This document shows, piece by piece, positions 34,128 to 42,281 of a DNA stretch of 64,000 nucleotides. Each line of letters starts with the position of its first letter. Within the stretch, counting starts at the first letter, position 1. The notes beneath the pieces were generated by a model. The model saw only the letters and a list, made by a program, of their open reading frames with translations. It did not search any database and was not told the DNA's origin. Origin of the DNA: Sphaerisporangium dianthi (GTDB lineage: Bacteria; Actinomycetota; Actinomycetes; Streptosporangiales; Streptosporangiaceae); NCBI RefSeq assembly GCF_042654065.1, contig NZ_JBHSFP010000005.1, positions 124,001 to 188,000 of the forward strand. The letters are read 5' to 3'. The translations under genes and the position numbers were made by a program.

Positions 34128-34769
34128 ATGAGCAGGGAGGAACTGATCGCAGAGACGGCCATAACGCTGCTGGTGGAGCGTGGGATGCGCGGCCTGACCC
34201 ACCGTGCCGTGGACGAGGCCGCGGGCCTGCCGCTCGGCTCGACGTCCAACCTCGCGCGCACCCGCGCCGCACTGCTCGCGCTCACCCTCGCCCGGCTCAC
34301 CGCCCTGGAGGAGGGCTACTTCACCGCCGTCCCGCCGGTCGCCGCGATGGCGGACGTCCCGGAATCGGGCGCGAAGGGTTCGTCGCAGGGATCGGGCGCG
34401 GTGGGTTCGTCTCGAAGGTCGGGCGCGATGGGTTCGCCCGAGGAGCTCGCCGATCTGATGGCCGGCCTGCTCCATCGTCAGCTCACCGAGGGGCGCCGTA
34501 CCTCGCTCGCCCGCTATGAGCTGGCCCTGGAGGCGACCCGCCGTCCCGAGCTTCGCCAGGTGTACGACGCGGCGGGGCGCCGTTTCCGCGAGGTCGCCAC
34601 CGCCGTGCTCGCCGCGTCCGGTTCCCGCGACCCCGTACGGCACGGCGGGCAACTGGTCGCCTTCGGAGAAGGGGTGTTGTTCGACGCCATCGCGGGCGCG
34701 GGAGCCGTTCCCACACTGGAGGACCTCCGCGACGGGATGCGCGAACTGCTCCGCGGCATGCTCGCGTGA
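34128..34769 (+). CDS. TetR-family regulator
   Basis: A 213-residue regulator. The N-terminal helix-turn-helix (MRGLTHRAVDEAAGLPLGSTSNLARTRAALLALTL in outline, residues 19-55) is TetR-like. The ligand domain is interrupted at residues 80-106 by a 9-residue unit repeated three times (SGAKGSSQG, SGAVGSSRR, SGAMGSPEE), coded by a 27-bp tandem repeat at 34365-34445; this is probably a flexible loop. It likely represses itself and the divergent monooxygenase. Start ATG 34128. Confidence 0.85.
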   Translation: MSREELIAETAITLLVERGMRGLTHRAVDEAAGLPLGSTSNLARTRAALLALTLARLTALEEGYFTAVPPVAAMADVPESGAKGSSQGSGAVGSSRRSGAMGSPEELADLMAGLLHRQLTEGRRTSLARYELALEATRRPELRQVYDAAGRRFREVATAVLAASGSRDPVRHGGQLVAFGEGVLFDAIAGAGAVPTLEDLRDGMRELLRGMLA

Positions 34770-34777
34770 ATCCGGGT

Positions 34778-34906
34778 CGTCCGCCGTCCGCCGTCCGCCG
34801 TCCGCCGTCCGCCGTCCGCCGTCCGCCGTCCGCCGTCCGCCGTCCGCCGTCCGCCGTCCGCCGTCCGCCGTCCGCCGTCCGCCGTCCGCCGTCCGCCGTC
34901 CGCCGT
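34778..34906. repeat. Heptanucleotide tandem repeat, about 18 copies
   Basis: CGTCCGC is repeated without interruption for about 129 bp, followed by two decayed units with a G in place of one C. Since 7 is not a multiple of 3, every frame through it reads alternating Arg/Pro/Ser/Val text. It lies between the TetR stop and the acetyltransferase stop and should be unstable in length. Confidence 0.9.
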
Positions 34907-34926
34907 GCGCCGTGCGTGGCCGGGGC

Positions 34927-35520
34927 TCAGTCGTGGTCGAGGGCCGTCTCGAGGCGTTCTCTGCAGGCGGGCCACTCGTCGTCGAGGATGCCGAAGTAGA
35001 CGGTGTCCCGCCACGTCCCGTCGGGGCGGCGCCGGTGCCTGCGCAACGTTCCCTCGTAGACGCCGCCGATGCGCGCGATGGCCTGCTGCGAGCGGGTGTT
35101 GAGCACGTCGGTCTTCAGCAGGACGCGGTTGTGGCCGAGCTTGTCGAAGGCGTGCCCGAGCAGCAGCAGCTTGCACTCGGTGTTCACGGCCGTGCGCCAG
35201 TGTGCCCTTCCGTACCAGGTCCAGCCGATCTCCAGGCTGTCGTCGAAGCCGGGCACGTCGTGCAGGGTCGTCCAGCCGATGGCCCGGCCGGTCCGCCGCA
35301 GGATGACGGCGAACGGCACGATGCCCGGGTTCTCGACCAGACTCAGGGCGACCCGCAGCGTCTCCTCCTCGGTGCGGGGCGTCGCCGCCGGCATCCAGCG
35401 CCACACTTCGTCGTCGTTCCCGCCGGCGGCGTGCAGATCGGGGACGTGGTGCGGGCCGAGCGGTTCCAGCTGGACGAAACGGCCGGTCAGGGTCGTGGGG
35501 TCGGGCATCCTCGCGGTCAT
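34927..35520 (-). CDS. GNAT N-acetyltransferase (RimJ/RimL type)
   Basis: A 197-residue acetyltransferase. The typical RimJ/RimL layout is present: TGRFVQLEPLGPHHVPDL at the start, AIGWTTLHDV, LEIGWTWYGRAHWRTAVNTECKLLLLGHAFDKLG, and NTRSQQAIARIGGVYEGTLRRHRRR, which carry the acetyl-CoA-binding loop. It would acetylate a protein N-terminus or small amine. ATG 35520 is chosen, though an ATG at 35508 is also possible and neither has a good ribosome-binding site. It is divergent from the phosphotransferase operon. Confidence 0.85.
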   Translation of the reverse strand: MTARMPDPTTLTGRFVQLEPLGPHHVPDLHAAGGNDDEVWRWMPAATPRTEEETLRVALSLVENPGIVPFAVILRRTGRAIGWTTLHDVPGFDDSLEIGWTWYGRAHWRTAVNTECKLLLLGHAFDKLGHNRVLLKTDVLNTRSQQAIARIGGVYEGTLRRHRRRPDGTWRDTVYFGILDDEWPACRERLETALDHD

Positions 35521-35700
35521 GCCGTGAAGTCTGGCCGGTGAAGTGGCCTGGCCGGCAGAGCCACCGGCGGCGCTTTTCCGGCGACCACTTGGCTTCGCGG
35601 CGCCTGACTCTAGGCTGGAGGCCGGGTTCGGAGCGGAGGCCGCCCCCTGCGGCGGCGGTCGTACGGCGCGCCGAGGCCGCGGTGAGCGGTCGACAGGCAT

Positions 35701-35714
35701 ACCGTCCGGTCGGT
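35701..35714. promoter_or_regulatory. Putative TetR operator of the acyl-CoA dehydrogenase operon
   Basis: ACCGTCCGGTCGGT, preceded by GCAT, is nearly palindromic and lies 33 bp before the first operon gene. It matches ACCGACTGGTCGGT (41160-41173), also preceded by GCAT, in front of the TetR gene at the other end. Confidence 0.75.
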
Positions 35715-35747
35715 ACGCTCCAGGCACTGGGACGACTGGAGAGCGCG

Positions 35748-36740
35748 ATGCCCGCACGAATCGACACAGGCCCGCCGGGCTTGGACCTCGGCCGCCTGAG
35801 GGGCCATCTGGGCAGGCACGGGCTCGCCGAGGGCGTGCTGACCGCCGAGGTGATCCACGGAGGGCGGTCGAACCTCACCTATCTCGTGCACGACGGCGGG
35901 CGCCGCCTCGTCGTCCGCAGACCGCCACTCGGGCACGTCCTGGCCACGGCGCACGACATGGGCCGGGAGTACCGCGTGATGACCGCGCTCCGCGACACCG
36001 GTGTGCCCGTGCCCCGCACCTACCTTCTCTGTGACGACCCGGAGGTCATCGGGGCGCCGTTCTACGTCATGGAGTACGTCGAGGGCGGCCTGCCTCCGGC
36101 GACGCCCGCCATCGAGGCCGAGCTGACCGACATCCTCGCCCGGCTGCACGCCCTGGACCCGTCCGCACTCGGGCTCGCCGACTTCGGCAGGCCGGAAGGT
36201 TTCCTGGAGCGCCAGGTCAAGCGGTGGAAGCGCCAGCTCGACGCCTCCCGCAGCCGTGAGATACCCGGCATCGACGACCTCTTCGACCGCCTCGCGCGCG
36301 CCGTGCCCGTCACCCAGCGCCACACGATCGTGCACGGTGACTTCAAGCTGGGCAACACCCTGATCGCCGACGGGCGAGTGCGGGCCGTGCTCGACTGGGA
36401 GATGTCCACCCTCGGCGACCCGCTCACCGACCTGGCCCTGTTCCTCCTCTACGGCGACTTCGCCTCCCTGGACACGGGCGGCCCGCCCGAGGCCGGCACT
36501 GCCACCGTCTCGGCCGCACCCGTGCTGGCGGAGCGGTACGCGACCGGCGCGGGCCTCGCGGTGTCACGGCTCGGCTGGTACCTCGGCCTGGCCTGCTTCA
36601 AGCTCGCGGTGATCGCCGAGGGCATCCACTTCCGCTACACCCAGGGGCTGACCGTCGGAGACGGCTTCGGCGAGATCGGCGGGCACGTCGCCCCGCTGGT
36701 GGCCCACGGACTGCACGCACTGGAGTCACTGGAGGGCTGA
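35748..36740 (+). CDS. Phosphotransferase (APH-fold), acyl-CoA dehydrogenase-associated
   Basis: A 330-residue APH-fold kinase-like protein. It has HGGRSNLTYLV near residue 38, the catalytic loop HTIVHGDFKLGNTLI and the metal-binding VLDWEMSTLGDPLTDLALFL. These match the family that lies beside acyl-CoA dehydrogenases (FadE36-like, ACAD10/11-like), where phosphorylation of a 4-hydroxyacyl-CoA is the proposed step. The ATG has GGAGAG upstream. It is the first gene of an operon of four and ends in TGATG overlapping the next frame. Confidence 0.85.
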   Translation: MPARIDTGPPGLDLGRLRGHLGRHGLAEGVLTAEVIHGGRSNLTYLVHDGGRRLVVRRPPLGHVLATAHDMGREYRVMTALRDTGVPVPRTYLLCDDPEVIGAPFYVMEYVEGGLPPATPAIEAELTDILARLHALDPSALGLADFGRPEGFLERQVKRWKRQLDASRSREIPGIDDLFDRLARAVPVTQRHTIVHGDFKLGNTLIADGRVRAVLDWEMSTLGDPLTDLALFLLYGDFASLDTGGPPEAGTATVSAAPVLAERYATGAGLAVSRLGWYLGLACFKLAVIAEGIHFRYTQGLTVGDGFGEIGGHVAPLVAHGLHALESLEG

Positions 36741-36780
36741 TGCACTTCCCGTACGCGCTCACGTCACTGGAGGGCTGATG
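36726..36780 (+). repeat. Duplicated start region creating a 12-codon mini-ORF
   Basis: TCACTGGAGGGCTGATG occurs at 36726-36742 and 36764-36780, 38 bp apart. The first copy ends the phosphotransferase and starts an ATG frame of 12 codons (36740-36778), whose TGA overlaps the ATG of the next dehydrogenase. Stop-start overlaps occur at both ends. Confidence 0.7.
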
Positions 36781-37989
36781 GACTTCGCCTACGACGACAC
36801 CACCGAGGACCTGCGCAAGCGGCTGCTCGAATTCATGGACGAGCGCGTGTACCCGGCGGAGGAGGCCTTCGAGTGGCAGGCGGCCGAGAGCGGCTGGACC
36901 GCACCGCCGATGCTGGAGGACCTCAAGGCCGAGGCGCGCGATCGGGGCCTGTGGAACCTCTTCCTGCCCGGTGAGCACGGCGCGGGGCTGACCAACCTGC
37001 AGTACGCGCCGCTCGCCGAGATCATGGGCCGCAGCCCGCGCATCGCCCCGCCCGCCACCAACTGCGCCGCCCCCGACACCGGCAACATGGAGGTCCTCTC
37101 CATGTTCGGCAGCGAACGGCAGCGCGAGAGGTGGCTGCGCCCGCTGCTGGACGGCGAGATCAGGTCGGCGTTCGCGATGACCGAGCCGGAGGTCGCCTCC
37201 TCCGACGCGACCAACATCGCGACCTCGATCGTGCGCGACGGCGGCGAGTACGTCATCAACGGCCGCAAGTGGTTCGCCTCCGGGGCGATGAACCCGCGCT
37301 GCGCCGTCTTCATCGTGATGGGCAAGACCTCGCACGAGGGGCCCGAGCACCGGCGGCAGAGCATGGTGCTCGTGCCGCGCGACACCCCTGGCATCACCGT
37401 TCAGCGCGGCATGCACGTCTTCGGCTACACCGACGGCGACCACGGCGGCCACGCCGAGGTGCTCTTCGAGGACGTCCGCGTGCCCGTGGACCACCTGATC
37501 GGCGAGGAGGGCGGCGGGTTCGCCATCGCGCAGGCGCGCCTCGGGCCCGGCCGAATCCACCACTGCATGCGCCTGATCGGCATGGCCGAGCGGGCGATCG
37601 AGATGATGTGCCGGCGCGCCCTGTCGCGGGTCGCGTTCGGCAAGCAGGTCGCCCAGCAGGGCGTCGTGCAGGACTGGATCGCCGAGTCGCGGGTCAAGGT
37701 CGAGCAGTTGCGGCTGCTGGTGCTCAAGACCGCCTGGCTGATGGACACCGTCGGCAACCGCGGGGCGCACACCGAGATCCAGGCCATCAAGATCGCGACG
37801 CCGCGCGACGTCGAGTGGATCCTGGACAAGGCCATCCAGGTCCACGGCGCCGGGGGCGTCAGCCAGGACTTCCCGCTGGCCGGCCTGTGGGCGGCGGCCC
37901 GTACGCTGCGGCTCGCCGACGGCCCCGACGAGGTGCACAAGCGCTCGCTGGCCCGCCGCGAGCTCAAGAAGCACATGCCCGCCGACTGA
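36778..37989 (+). CDS. Acyl-CoA dehydrogenase (ACAD10/11-like)
   Basis: A 403-residue FAD-dependent dehydrogenase. The middle domain carries FAMTEPEVASSDATNI and YVINGRKWFASGAMNPRC; the C-terminal helices carry RVAFGKQVAQQGVVQDWIAESRVKVEQLRLLVLKTAW and IQVHGAGGVSQDFPLAGLWAAARTLRLADGPDEVHKRSLAR. With the preceding kinase it forms the pair that in animal ACAD10/11 is one protein. It probably catalyses alpha-beta oxidation or dehydration of a branched or 4-hydroxylated acyl-CoA. The ATG overlaps the mini-ORF stop, with GGAGGG before it. Confidence 0.88.
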   Translation: MDFAYDDTTEDLRKRLLEFMDERVYPAEEAFEWQAAESGWTAPPMLEDLKAEARDRGLWNLFLPGEHGAGLTNLQYAPLAEIMGRSPRIAPPATNCAAPDTGNMEVLSMFGSERQRERWLRPLLDGEIRSAFAMTEPEVASSDATNIATSIVRDGGEYVINGRKWFASGAMNPRCAVFIVMGKTSHEGPEHRRQSMVLVPRDTPGITVQRGMHVFGYTDGDHGGHAEVLFEDVRVPVDHLIGEEGGGFAIAQARLGPGRIHHCMRLIGMAERAIEMMCRRALSRVAFGKQVAQQGVVQDWIAESRVKVEQLRLLVLKTAWLMDTVGNRGAHTEIQAIKIATPRDVEWILDKAIQVHGAGGVSQDFPLAGLWAAARTLRLADGPDEVHKRSLARRELKKHMPAD

Positions 37990-38132
37990 CCCCGCACGGG
38001 GCCGAGCTCAAGAAGCGCTCGCCCCGCCGAGTGACCCGCGCGCCGGGTCCAGCTCAAAATCGCAAGCCGGCCGGGTGACCCCGTGCGCCGGGTGACGGCG
38101 GCGACATGCCGGACGACCGAAGGGACCTTTCT

Positions 38133-39311
38133 GTGACTGTGGACGAGGCGGCGATCAAGGAACGGGTGCGCGCGTTCCTCGCGCGGAACGACCCGGCCAC
38201 GACCCCGCCGCCCGGCTTCCTGCGGGCGCGGTTCGACGCCGGGCTTGCCTGGGTGCACTTCCCCGAGGGCCTCGGCGGACTCGGTGCGCCCCGCGACCTG
38301 CAGCACGTCGTGGAGGCCGAGCTCGCGGGCACCCCGCAGCTCGACTTCGGCAAGATGGCCATCGGGCTCGGCATGGCGGCGCCCACGATCCTCGCCTTCG
38401 GCACCGAGGAGCAGAAGAAGCGCTTCCTGCGCCCCCTGTGGACCGGCGAGGAGATCTGGTGCCAGCTCTTCAGCGAGCCGGGCGCCGGATCCGACCTGGC
38501 GACCCTGGCCACCCGGGCCGTGCGCGAGGGCGGCGAGTGGGTCGTGGACGGGCAGAAGGTGTGGACGTCCGGGGCCCACCACGCCCGGTGGGCCATCCTG
38601 GTCGCCCGCACCGACCCGGACGTGCCCAAGCACCGGGGCATGACCTACTTCGTGTGCGACATGCACGCGCCCGGCGTCGACGTGCGGCCGCTGCGCCAGA
38701 TCACCGGCGAGGCCGAGTTCAACGAGGTGTTCCTCACCGGTGTGCGGCTCCCGGACGACCTGCGCCTCGGCGAGGTGGGCGACGGGTGGCGGGTGGCCCA
38801 GACCACCCTCATGAACGAGCGCGTCGCCATCGGCGGCGCCCCGTCGCGGCGCGGCGGAGGCGTGCTGGGAACGGTCACCGAGACCTGGCGGCGCCGTCCC
38901 GAGCTGCGCACCCATGACCTGCACCAGCGGCTCCTGCGTCTGTGGGTCGAGGCCGAGGTCACCCGGCTCGCCGGGGTGCGGCTGCGCGAGCAGCTCGCCG
39001 CCGGGACCCCCGGCCCGGAGGGCTCGGGGATGAAGCTCGCCTTCGCCCACCTCAACCAGGCGCTCTCGGGGCTTGAGGTGGAGATGCGCCGCGAGGAGGG
39101 CCTGCTGTACGACGACTGGACCTTCCGCAGGTCGGAGACGGTCGACTTCTTCGGCCGCGGTCCCGGCTACCGCTATCTGCGGGCGAAGGGGAACTCCATC
39201 GAGGGCGGCACCTCCGAGATCCTGCGCAACATCATCGCCGAGCGGGTCCTCGGCCTGCCCGCCGAACCCCGCGTCGACAAGAACGTCCCCTGGAAGGAAC
39301 TCCCGCGATGA
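38133..39311 (+). CDS. Acyl-CoA dehydrogenase
   Basis: A 392-residue FadE-type flavoenzyme. WCQLFSEPGAGSDLATLATRAV, WVVDGQKVWTSGAHHARW and the C-terminal LRAKGNSIEGGTSEILRNIIAERVLGLP are diagnostic. The GTG at 38133 is chosen for AAGGGA 8 nt upstream; an ATG at 38106 would add nine residues. It ends with ATGA, overlapping a 14-codon mini-ORF. This gene and the next probably form an alpha2beta2 FadE pair, as in steroid side-chain degradation. Confidence 0.85.
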   Translation: MTVDEAAIKERVRAFLARNDPATTPPPGFLRARFDAGLAWVHFPEGLGGLGAPRDLQHVVEAELAGTPQLDFGKMAIGLGMAAPTILAFGTEEQKKRFLRPLWTGEEIWCQLFSEPGAGSDLATLATRAVREGGEWVVDGQKVWTSGAHHARWAILVARTDPDVPKHRGMTYFVCDMHAPGVDVRPLRQITGEAEFNEVFLTGVRLPDDLRLGEVGDGWRVAQTTLMNERVAIGGAPSRRGGGVLGTVTETWRRRPELRTHDLHQRLLRLWVEAEVTRLAGVRLREQLAAGTPGPEGSGMKLAFAHLNQALSGLEVEMRREEGLLYDDWTFRRSETVDFFGRGPGYRYLRAKGNSIEGGTSEILRNIIAERVLGLPAEPRVDKNVPWKELPR

Positions 39312-39352
39312 CCGCCGGCACGGCGAACGAGGAGTGGAGAGCGAGCCGATGA
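39308..39352 (+). other. 14-codon mini-ORF between two dehydrogenase genes
   Basis: ATG 39308 overlaps the stop of the preceding dehydrogenase (ATGA) and its own TGA overlaps the ATG of the next (ATGA). It reads MTAGTANEEWRASR. It may only keep ribosomes loaded across the gap, or be the remnant of an N-terminus. Confidence 0.4.
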
Positions 39353-40470
39353 CACTGCTGTACTCCGAGGTCGAGGAGGAGCTGCGGGCGGCCGTCCGCG
39401 ACCTGCTGGCCGACCGGTGCCCGCCGTCCGCGGTGCTCGCCCGGGTCGAGAGCGCCTCACCGTACGACGCCGACCTGTGGAAGGCGCTGGCCCGGGACAT
39501 CGGCGCCGCCGGGCTGCTCATCCCCGAAGACCTGGGCGGCGCGGGCGCGTCCGCCCGCGAGGCGGCGGTCGTGCTGGAGGAGCTCGGCCGCGCGGTCACC
39601 CCGGTACCGTTCCTGACCAGCGCCGTCATGGCGACGTGGGCGCTGGTGGACTCCGGCGCCGGTGAGGCCCGCGACCTGCTCGCGGCCCTCGCGACGGGGG
39701 AGACCACGGCCGCGCTCGCCGTCTCGTTCGCCACCTCGCCGTACGCGCTGCCCTCGCCGACGGCGGGCGCGGTGCGGGCCGAGCGGGGGAGGCTGACGGG
39801 GCGGGTCACCGCCGTCGCGGGGGCCGAGGTCGCCGACGTGCTCATCGTCCCCGCCTCCGGCGTGCTCTACGCGGTGGACGCGACGGACGCGAGCGTCGAA
39901 ACGGCCACCTCCCTCGATCTCACGCGGCCGGTCGCCACCGTGACCTTCGCCGGCGCGCCGGGCAGGCCGGTCGCCGCCGATCTCGCGCCTTTGCGCGCGG
40001 CGCTGGAGCTGGGCGCGGGACTGCTGGCCTCCGAGCAGCTCGGAGTGGCCGAGTGGTGCCTGACCACGACGCTCGCCTACGTCAAGGAGCGGCACCAGTT
40101 CGCCCGGCCCGTCGGCTCGTTCCAGGCCCTGAAGCACCGGCTCGCCGACCTGTGGATGGAGCTCGTCCAGGCCAGGGCCGCGGCCCGCAACGCCGCCGAC
40201 GCGCTCGCGGCGCGGGCCGACGACGAGACCGGCGGCGCGGCCGAAGCGGCCATGGCGGTCGCGGTGGCCCAGGCGTGGTGCGGGGAGGTCGCCGTGCACG
40301 CGGCCGAGGAGTGCCTGCAACTGCACGGAGGCATCGGCATGACCTGGGAGCACCCCCTGCACCTCTACATGAAGCGCGCGAAAGCCGACGAGATCGCGCT
40401 GGGCACCCCCAGCGGCCACCGCGACGCTCTCGCCCGCCTGGCCGGCCTCCCGGCCCCGCTCGCCCCCTGA
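39349..40470 (+). CDS. Acyl-CoA dehydrogenase (second subunit type)
   Basis: A 373-residue acyl-CoA dehydrogenase relative. The N-terminus LYSEVEEELRAAVRDLLADR and the C-terminal block ERHQFARPVGSFQALKHRLADLWMELVQARAAARNAADAL, then ECLQLHGGIGMTWEHPLHLYMKRAK, are conserved, but the middle domain (residues 115-200) is shortened and lacks the usual T-E-P-x-A-G-S-D motif. Such divergent partners form heteromeric FadE complexes with a canonical subunit, here probably the preceding gene. Start ATG overlaps the mini-ORF stop. It is the last operon gene; the TetR gene converges 12 bp away. Confidence 0.85.
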   Translation: MTLLYSEVEEELRAAVRDLLADRCPPSAVLARVESASPYDADLWKALARDIGAAGLLIPEDLGGAGASAREAAVVLEELGRAVTPVPFLTSAVMATWALVDSGAGEARDLLAALATGETTAALAVSFATSPYALPSPTAGAVRAERGRLTGRVTAVAGAEVADVLIVPASGVLYAVDATDASVETATSLDLTRPVATVTFAGAPGRPVAADLAPLRAALELGAGLLASEQLGVAEWCLTTTLAYVKERHQFARPVGSFQALKHRLADLWMELVQARAAARNAADALAARADDETGGAAEAAMAVAVAQAWCGEVAVHAAEECLQLHGGIGMTWEHPLHLYMKRAKADEIALGTPSGHRDALARLAGLPAPLAP

Positions 40471-40482
40471 CCTGGGGAGCGG

Positions 40483-41121
40483 TCAGGGACGGAGGGAGGC
40501 CAGGAGCAGGTCGGCGAAGTGGCGGCCGACCTCGCCGCCCGACAGGGGGCCGTCCGCGTGGTACCAGGTGCCGAGGTGGTGGACCGAGCCGAAGAAGAAG
40601 TCGACCACGAGGTCGGCGGGCACGTCGTCCCGGAACACCCCGGCCCGCTGGCCCTCGGCCAGCAGGTCGCGGAAGCGCTCGTGGTAGCGCCGCCGCTCGG
40701 CCCGGACCGCCTTCTGCGTCTCGGGTGCGAGCTGGTGCATCGACCGGAAGAAGATCTTGGAGTCGTCGAGGTTCTCGATCGTGGTGGCGATCACGTCGGC
40801 CGCGGCGGCGTGCACGCGCCCGGCGACCGGCCCGGGCGCGTCCGCGAACCGGTCCAGCCGTTCCATCTGCAGTCGCAGCACGCGAGCGTAGATCTCCTGG
40901 AGCAGGTCGTCCTTGGACCCGAAGTAGTGGTACATCGCCCCCTTGGTGACTCCGGCGGCGGCCACGACCTCCTGCACCGACGTGCTCTCGAACCCCTTCT
41001 CGGCGAACAGCCGCGTCGCCTCGGCGATCAGCCGCTGCCGTACCGGCTCGTCCGGCTTGGTGCCATCGACCGGTTTGTCCTGTGTCGCGGCGGCCGGCGG
41101 CCGGGCCCCGTTGCGCGCCAT
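40483..41121 (-). CDS. TetR-family regulator of the acyl-CoA dehydrogenase operon
   Basis: A 212-residue TetR protein. The helix-turn-helix reads ATRLFAEKGFESTSVQEVVAAAGVTKGAMYHYFGSKDDLLQEIY in outline (residues 35-78), and the C-terminal domain (IATTIENLDDSKIFFRSMHQLAPETQ) is of the type seen in regulators of fatty-acid and sterol degradation, such as KstR2. GGGGAGG lies 9 nt before the ATG. The same palindrome stands before this gene and before the operon, so it probably represses both and responds to an acyl-CoA. Confidence 0.88.
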   Translation of the reverse strand: MARNGARPPAAATQDKPVDGTKPDEPVRQRLIAEATRLFAEKGFESTSVQEVVAAAGVTKGAMYHYFGSKDDLLQEIYARVLRLQMERLDRFADAPGPVAGRVHAAAADVIATTIENLDDSKIFFRSMHQLAPETQKAVRAERRRYHERFRDLLAEGQRAGVFRDDVPADLVVDFFFGSVHHLGTWYHADGPLSGGEVGRHFADLLLASLRP

Positions 41122-41159
41122 CTCGCACGCCTCCCCTGAATAGCGATGGCTCCAAGCAT

Positions 41160-41173
41160 ACCGACTGGTCGGT
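41160..41173. promoter_or_regulatory. Putative autoregulatory TetR operator
   Basis: ACCGACTGGTCGGT has perfect 6-bp arms (ACCGAC, GTCGGT) about two bases. It lies 39 bp upstream of the TetR start and shares GCATACCG and GGTCGGT with the site at 35701-35714. Confidence 0.75.
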
Positions 41174-41346
41174 TAACCGACTGTGGCATCCCGACTTCCG
41201 GCGTGCTCATTTACCGCCGTCCGTCAAAGTTCTCGCGTCCCTGCTGTGTCCGAGGTGTGTTAGTTCCGTTACCTTGGGAAAGTTGGAGCCCCGGCTTGGG
41301 TACTCCAGAACGTAGTCGACTGAGCCCGAAATCGTGGGGGTTTCCG

Positions 41347-42111
41347 GTGCCCAATGGGTCCATCTACGTGCCGCAGGACGACAAGTTCAAGTGGGGCACG
41401 CCTTCGGTGATGTACGAGCTCCGGTGGCGCGAGACGAGGTCGGAGCGCCGACGTCGGCGCCACTTCATGGCGGGAGCGGGCGTCATCCTGTTCACCGCCC
41501 TCGCTCTCTACCGCGCCTTCCCGCTGCCCTTCCTCATCGGGCTGCTCGGCGGCGGCGCCGTCTGGGTGGTGGACGCGTTCATCTCCTGGCGGATGTTCGA
41601 GGCCACCGCCGTCTGGCGCGGCAAACGCAGCGGCGCCACCCGCACCGGGCGGTTGCTGCGGCGCGGGCTGGGCAAGCACGGGTACCGCGTTCTCGACGGC
41701 CGCGCCGTGCCGGGGAAGGCGTCCATCGACCACCTGGTGATCGGCCCGGGCGGCGTCTGGATCATCGACAACGAGGCATGGCCGCCGGACACCCACATCG
41801 CCGCGTACGGCGGCAAGCTCTTCTTCGGCGAACGGTCGGGCACCTCGGTCGCCAAGGGGCTGGTGGACGCCGCCGCGGCGATGGGAGAGCTGCTCTCGCG
41901 CGAGTCCGGCATCCCCGTCGAGATCACCCCTCTGCTGGTCGTCCACGGCGGGCACGTGAAGGCGCCCTTCGTGACCGCCGAGGGACTCACGCTGTTCCTG
42001 CCCCGCAAGGCCGCGCGATGGATCATCGGCGACGCGCACGCCGGCCTGGGCGAGGAAGAGGTCGAGGTCCTCGCGCGCACGGCGGCGCGCATCCTGCGCA
42101 GGATGCCCTGA
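41347..42111 (+). CDS. NERD-domain membrane protein
   Basis: A 254-residue protein. Residues 48-83 form two hydrophobic helices (FMAGAGVILFTALALY, FLIGLLGGGAVWVVDAFI). A NERD nuclease-related domain follows: LGKHGYRVLDGRAVPGKASIDHLVIGPGGVWIIDNEAW, where the D-x-x-V and E residues are placed as in PD-(D/E)xK relatives (SIDHLVIG, then DNEA). The GTG at 41347 has GGGGG about 6 nt upstream. NERD proteins are thought to process nucleic acid but are poorly characterised. It has no evident operon partner. Confidence 0.8.
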   Translation: MPNGSIYVPQDDKFKWGTPSVMYELRWRETRSERRRRRHFMAGAGVILFTALALYRAFPLPFLIGLLGGGAVWVVDAFISWRMFEATAVWRGKRSGATRTGRLLRRGLGKHGYRVLDGRAVPGKASIDHLVIGPGGVWIIDNEAWPPDTHIAAYGGKLFFGERSGTSVAKGLVDAAAAMGELLSRESGIPVEITPLLVVHGGHVKAPFVTAEGLTLFLPRKAARWIIGDAHAGLGEEEVEVLARTAARILRRMP

Positions 42112-42281
42112 CGCCGCAGCCCGTCCGCCCGCCGCCGGTCCGCCTGTGGCCCGTTCGCGCGCTGCTGGTCCGTCCGTGGCCCGTCCGTCCGCCGCCGGTC
42201 CGCCGGCCGCCGGTCCGCTCGCCGCCCGTCAGCGCGCGGGCCGAGCCGGTCGGGCCGGCGGCGCGGCGTACCTTCGCGGAC

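Noticed and set aside
34778..34906. CRISPR-like repeat array
   Set aside because: Units are seven bases with no spacers; no cas gene is near.
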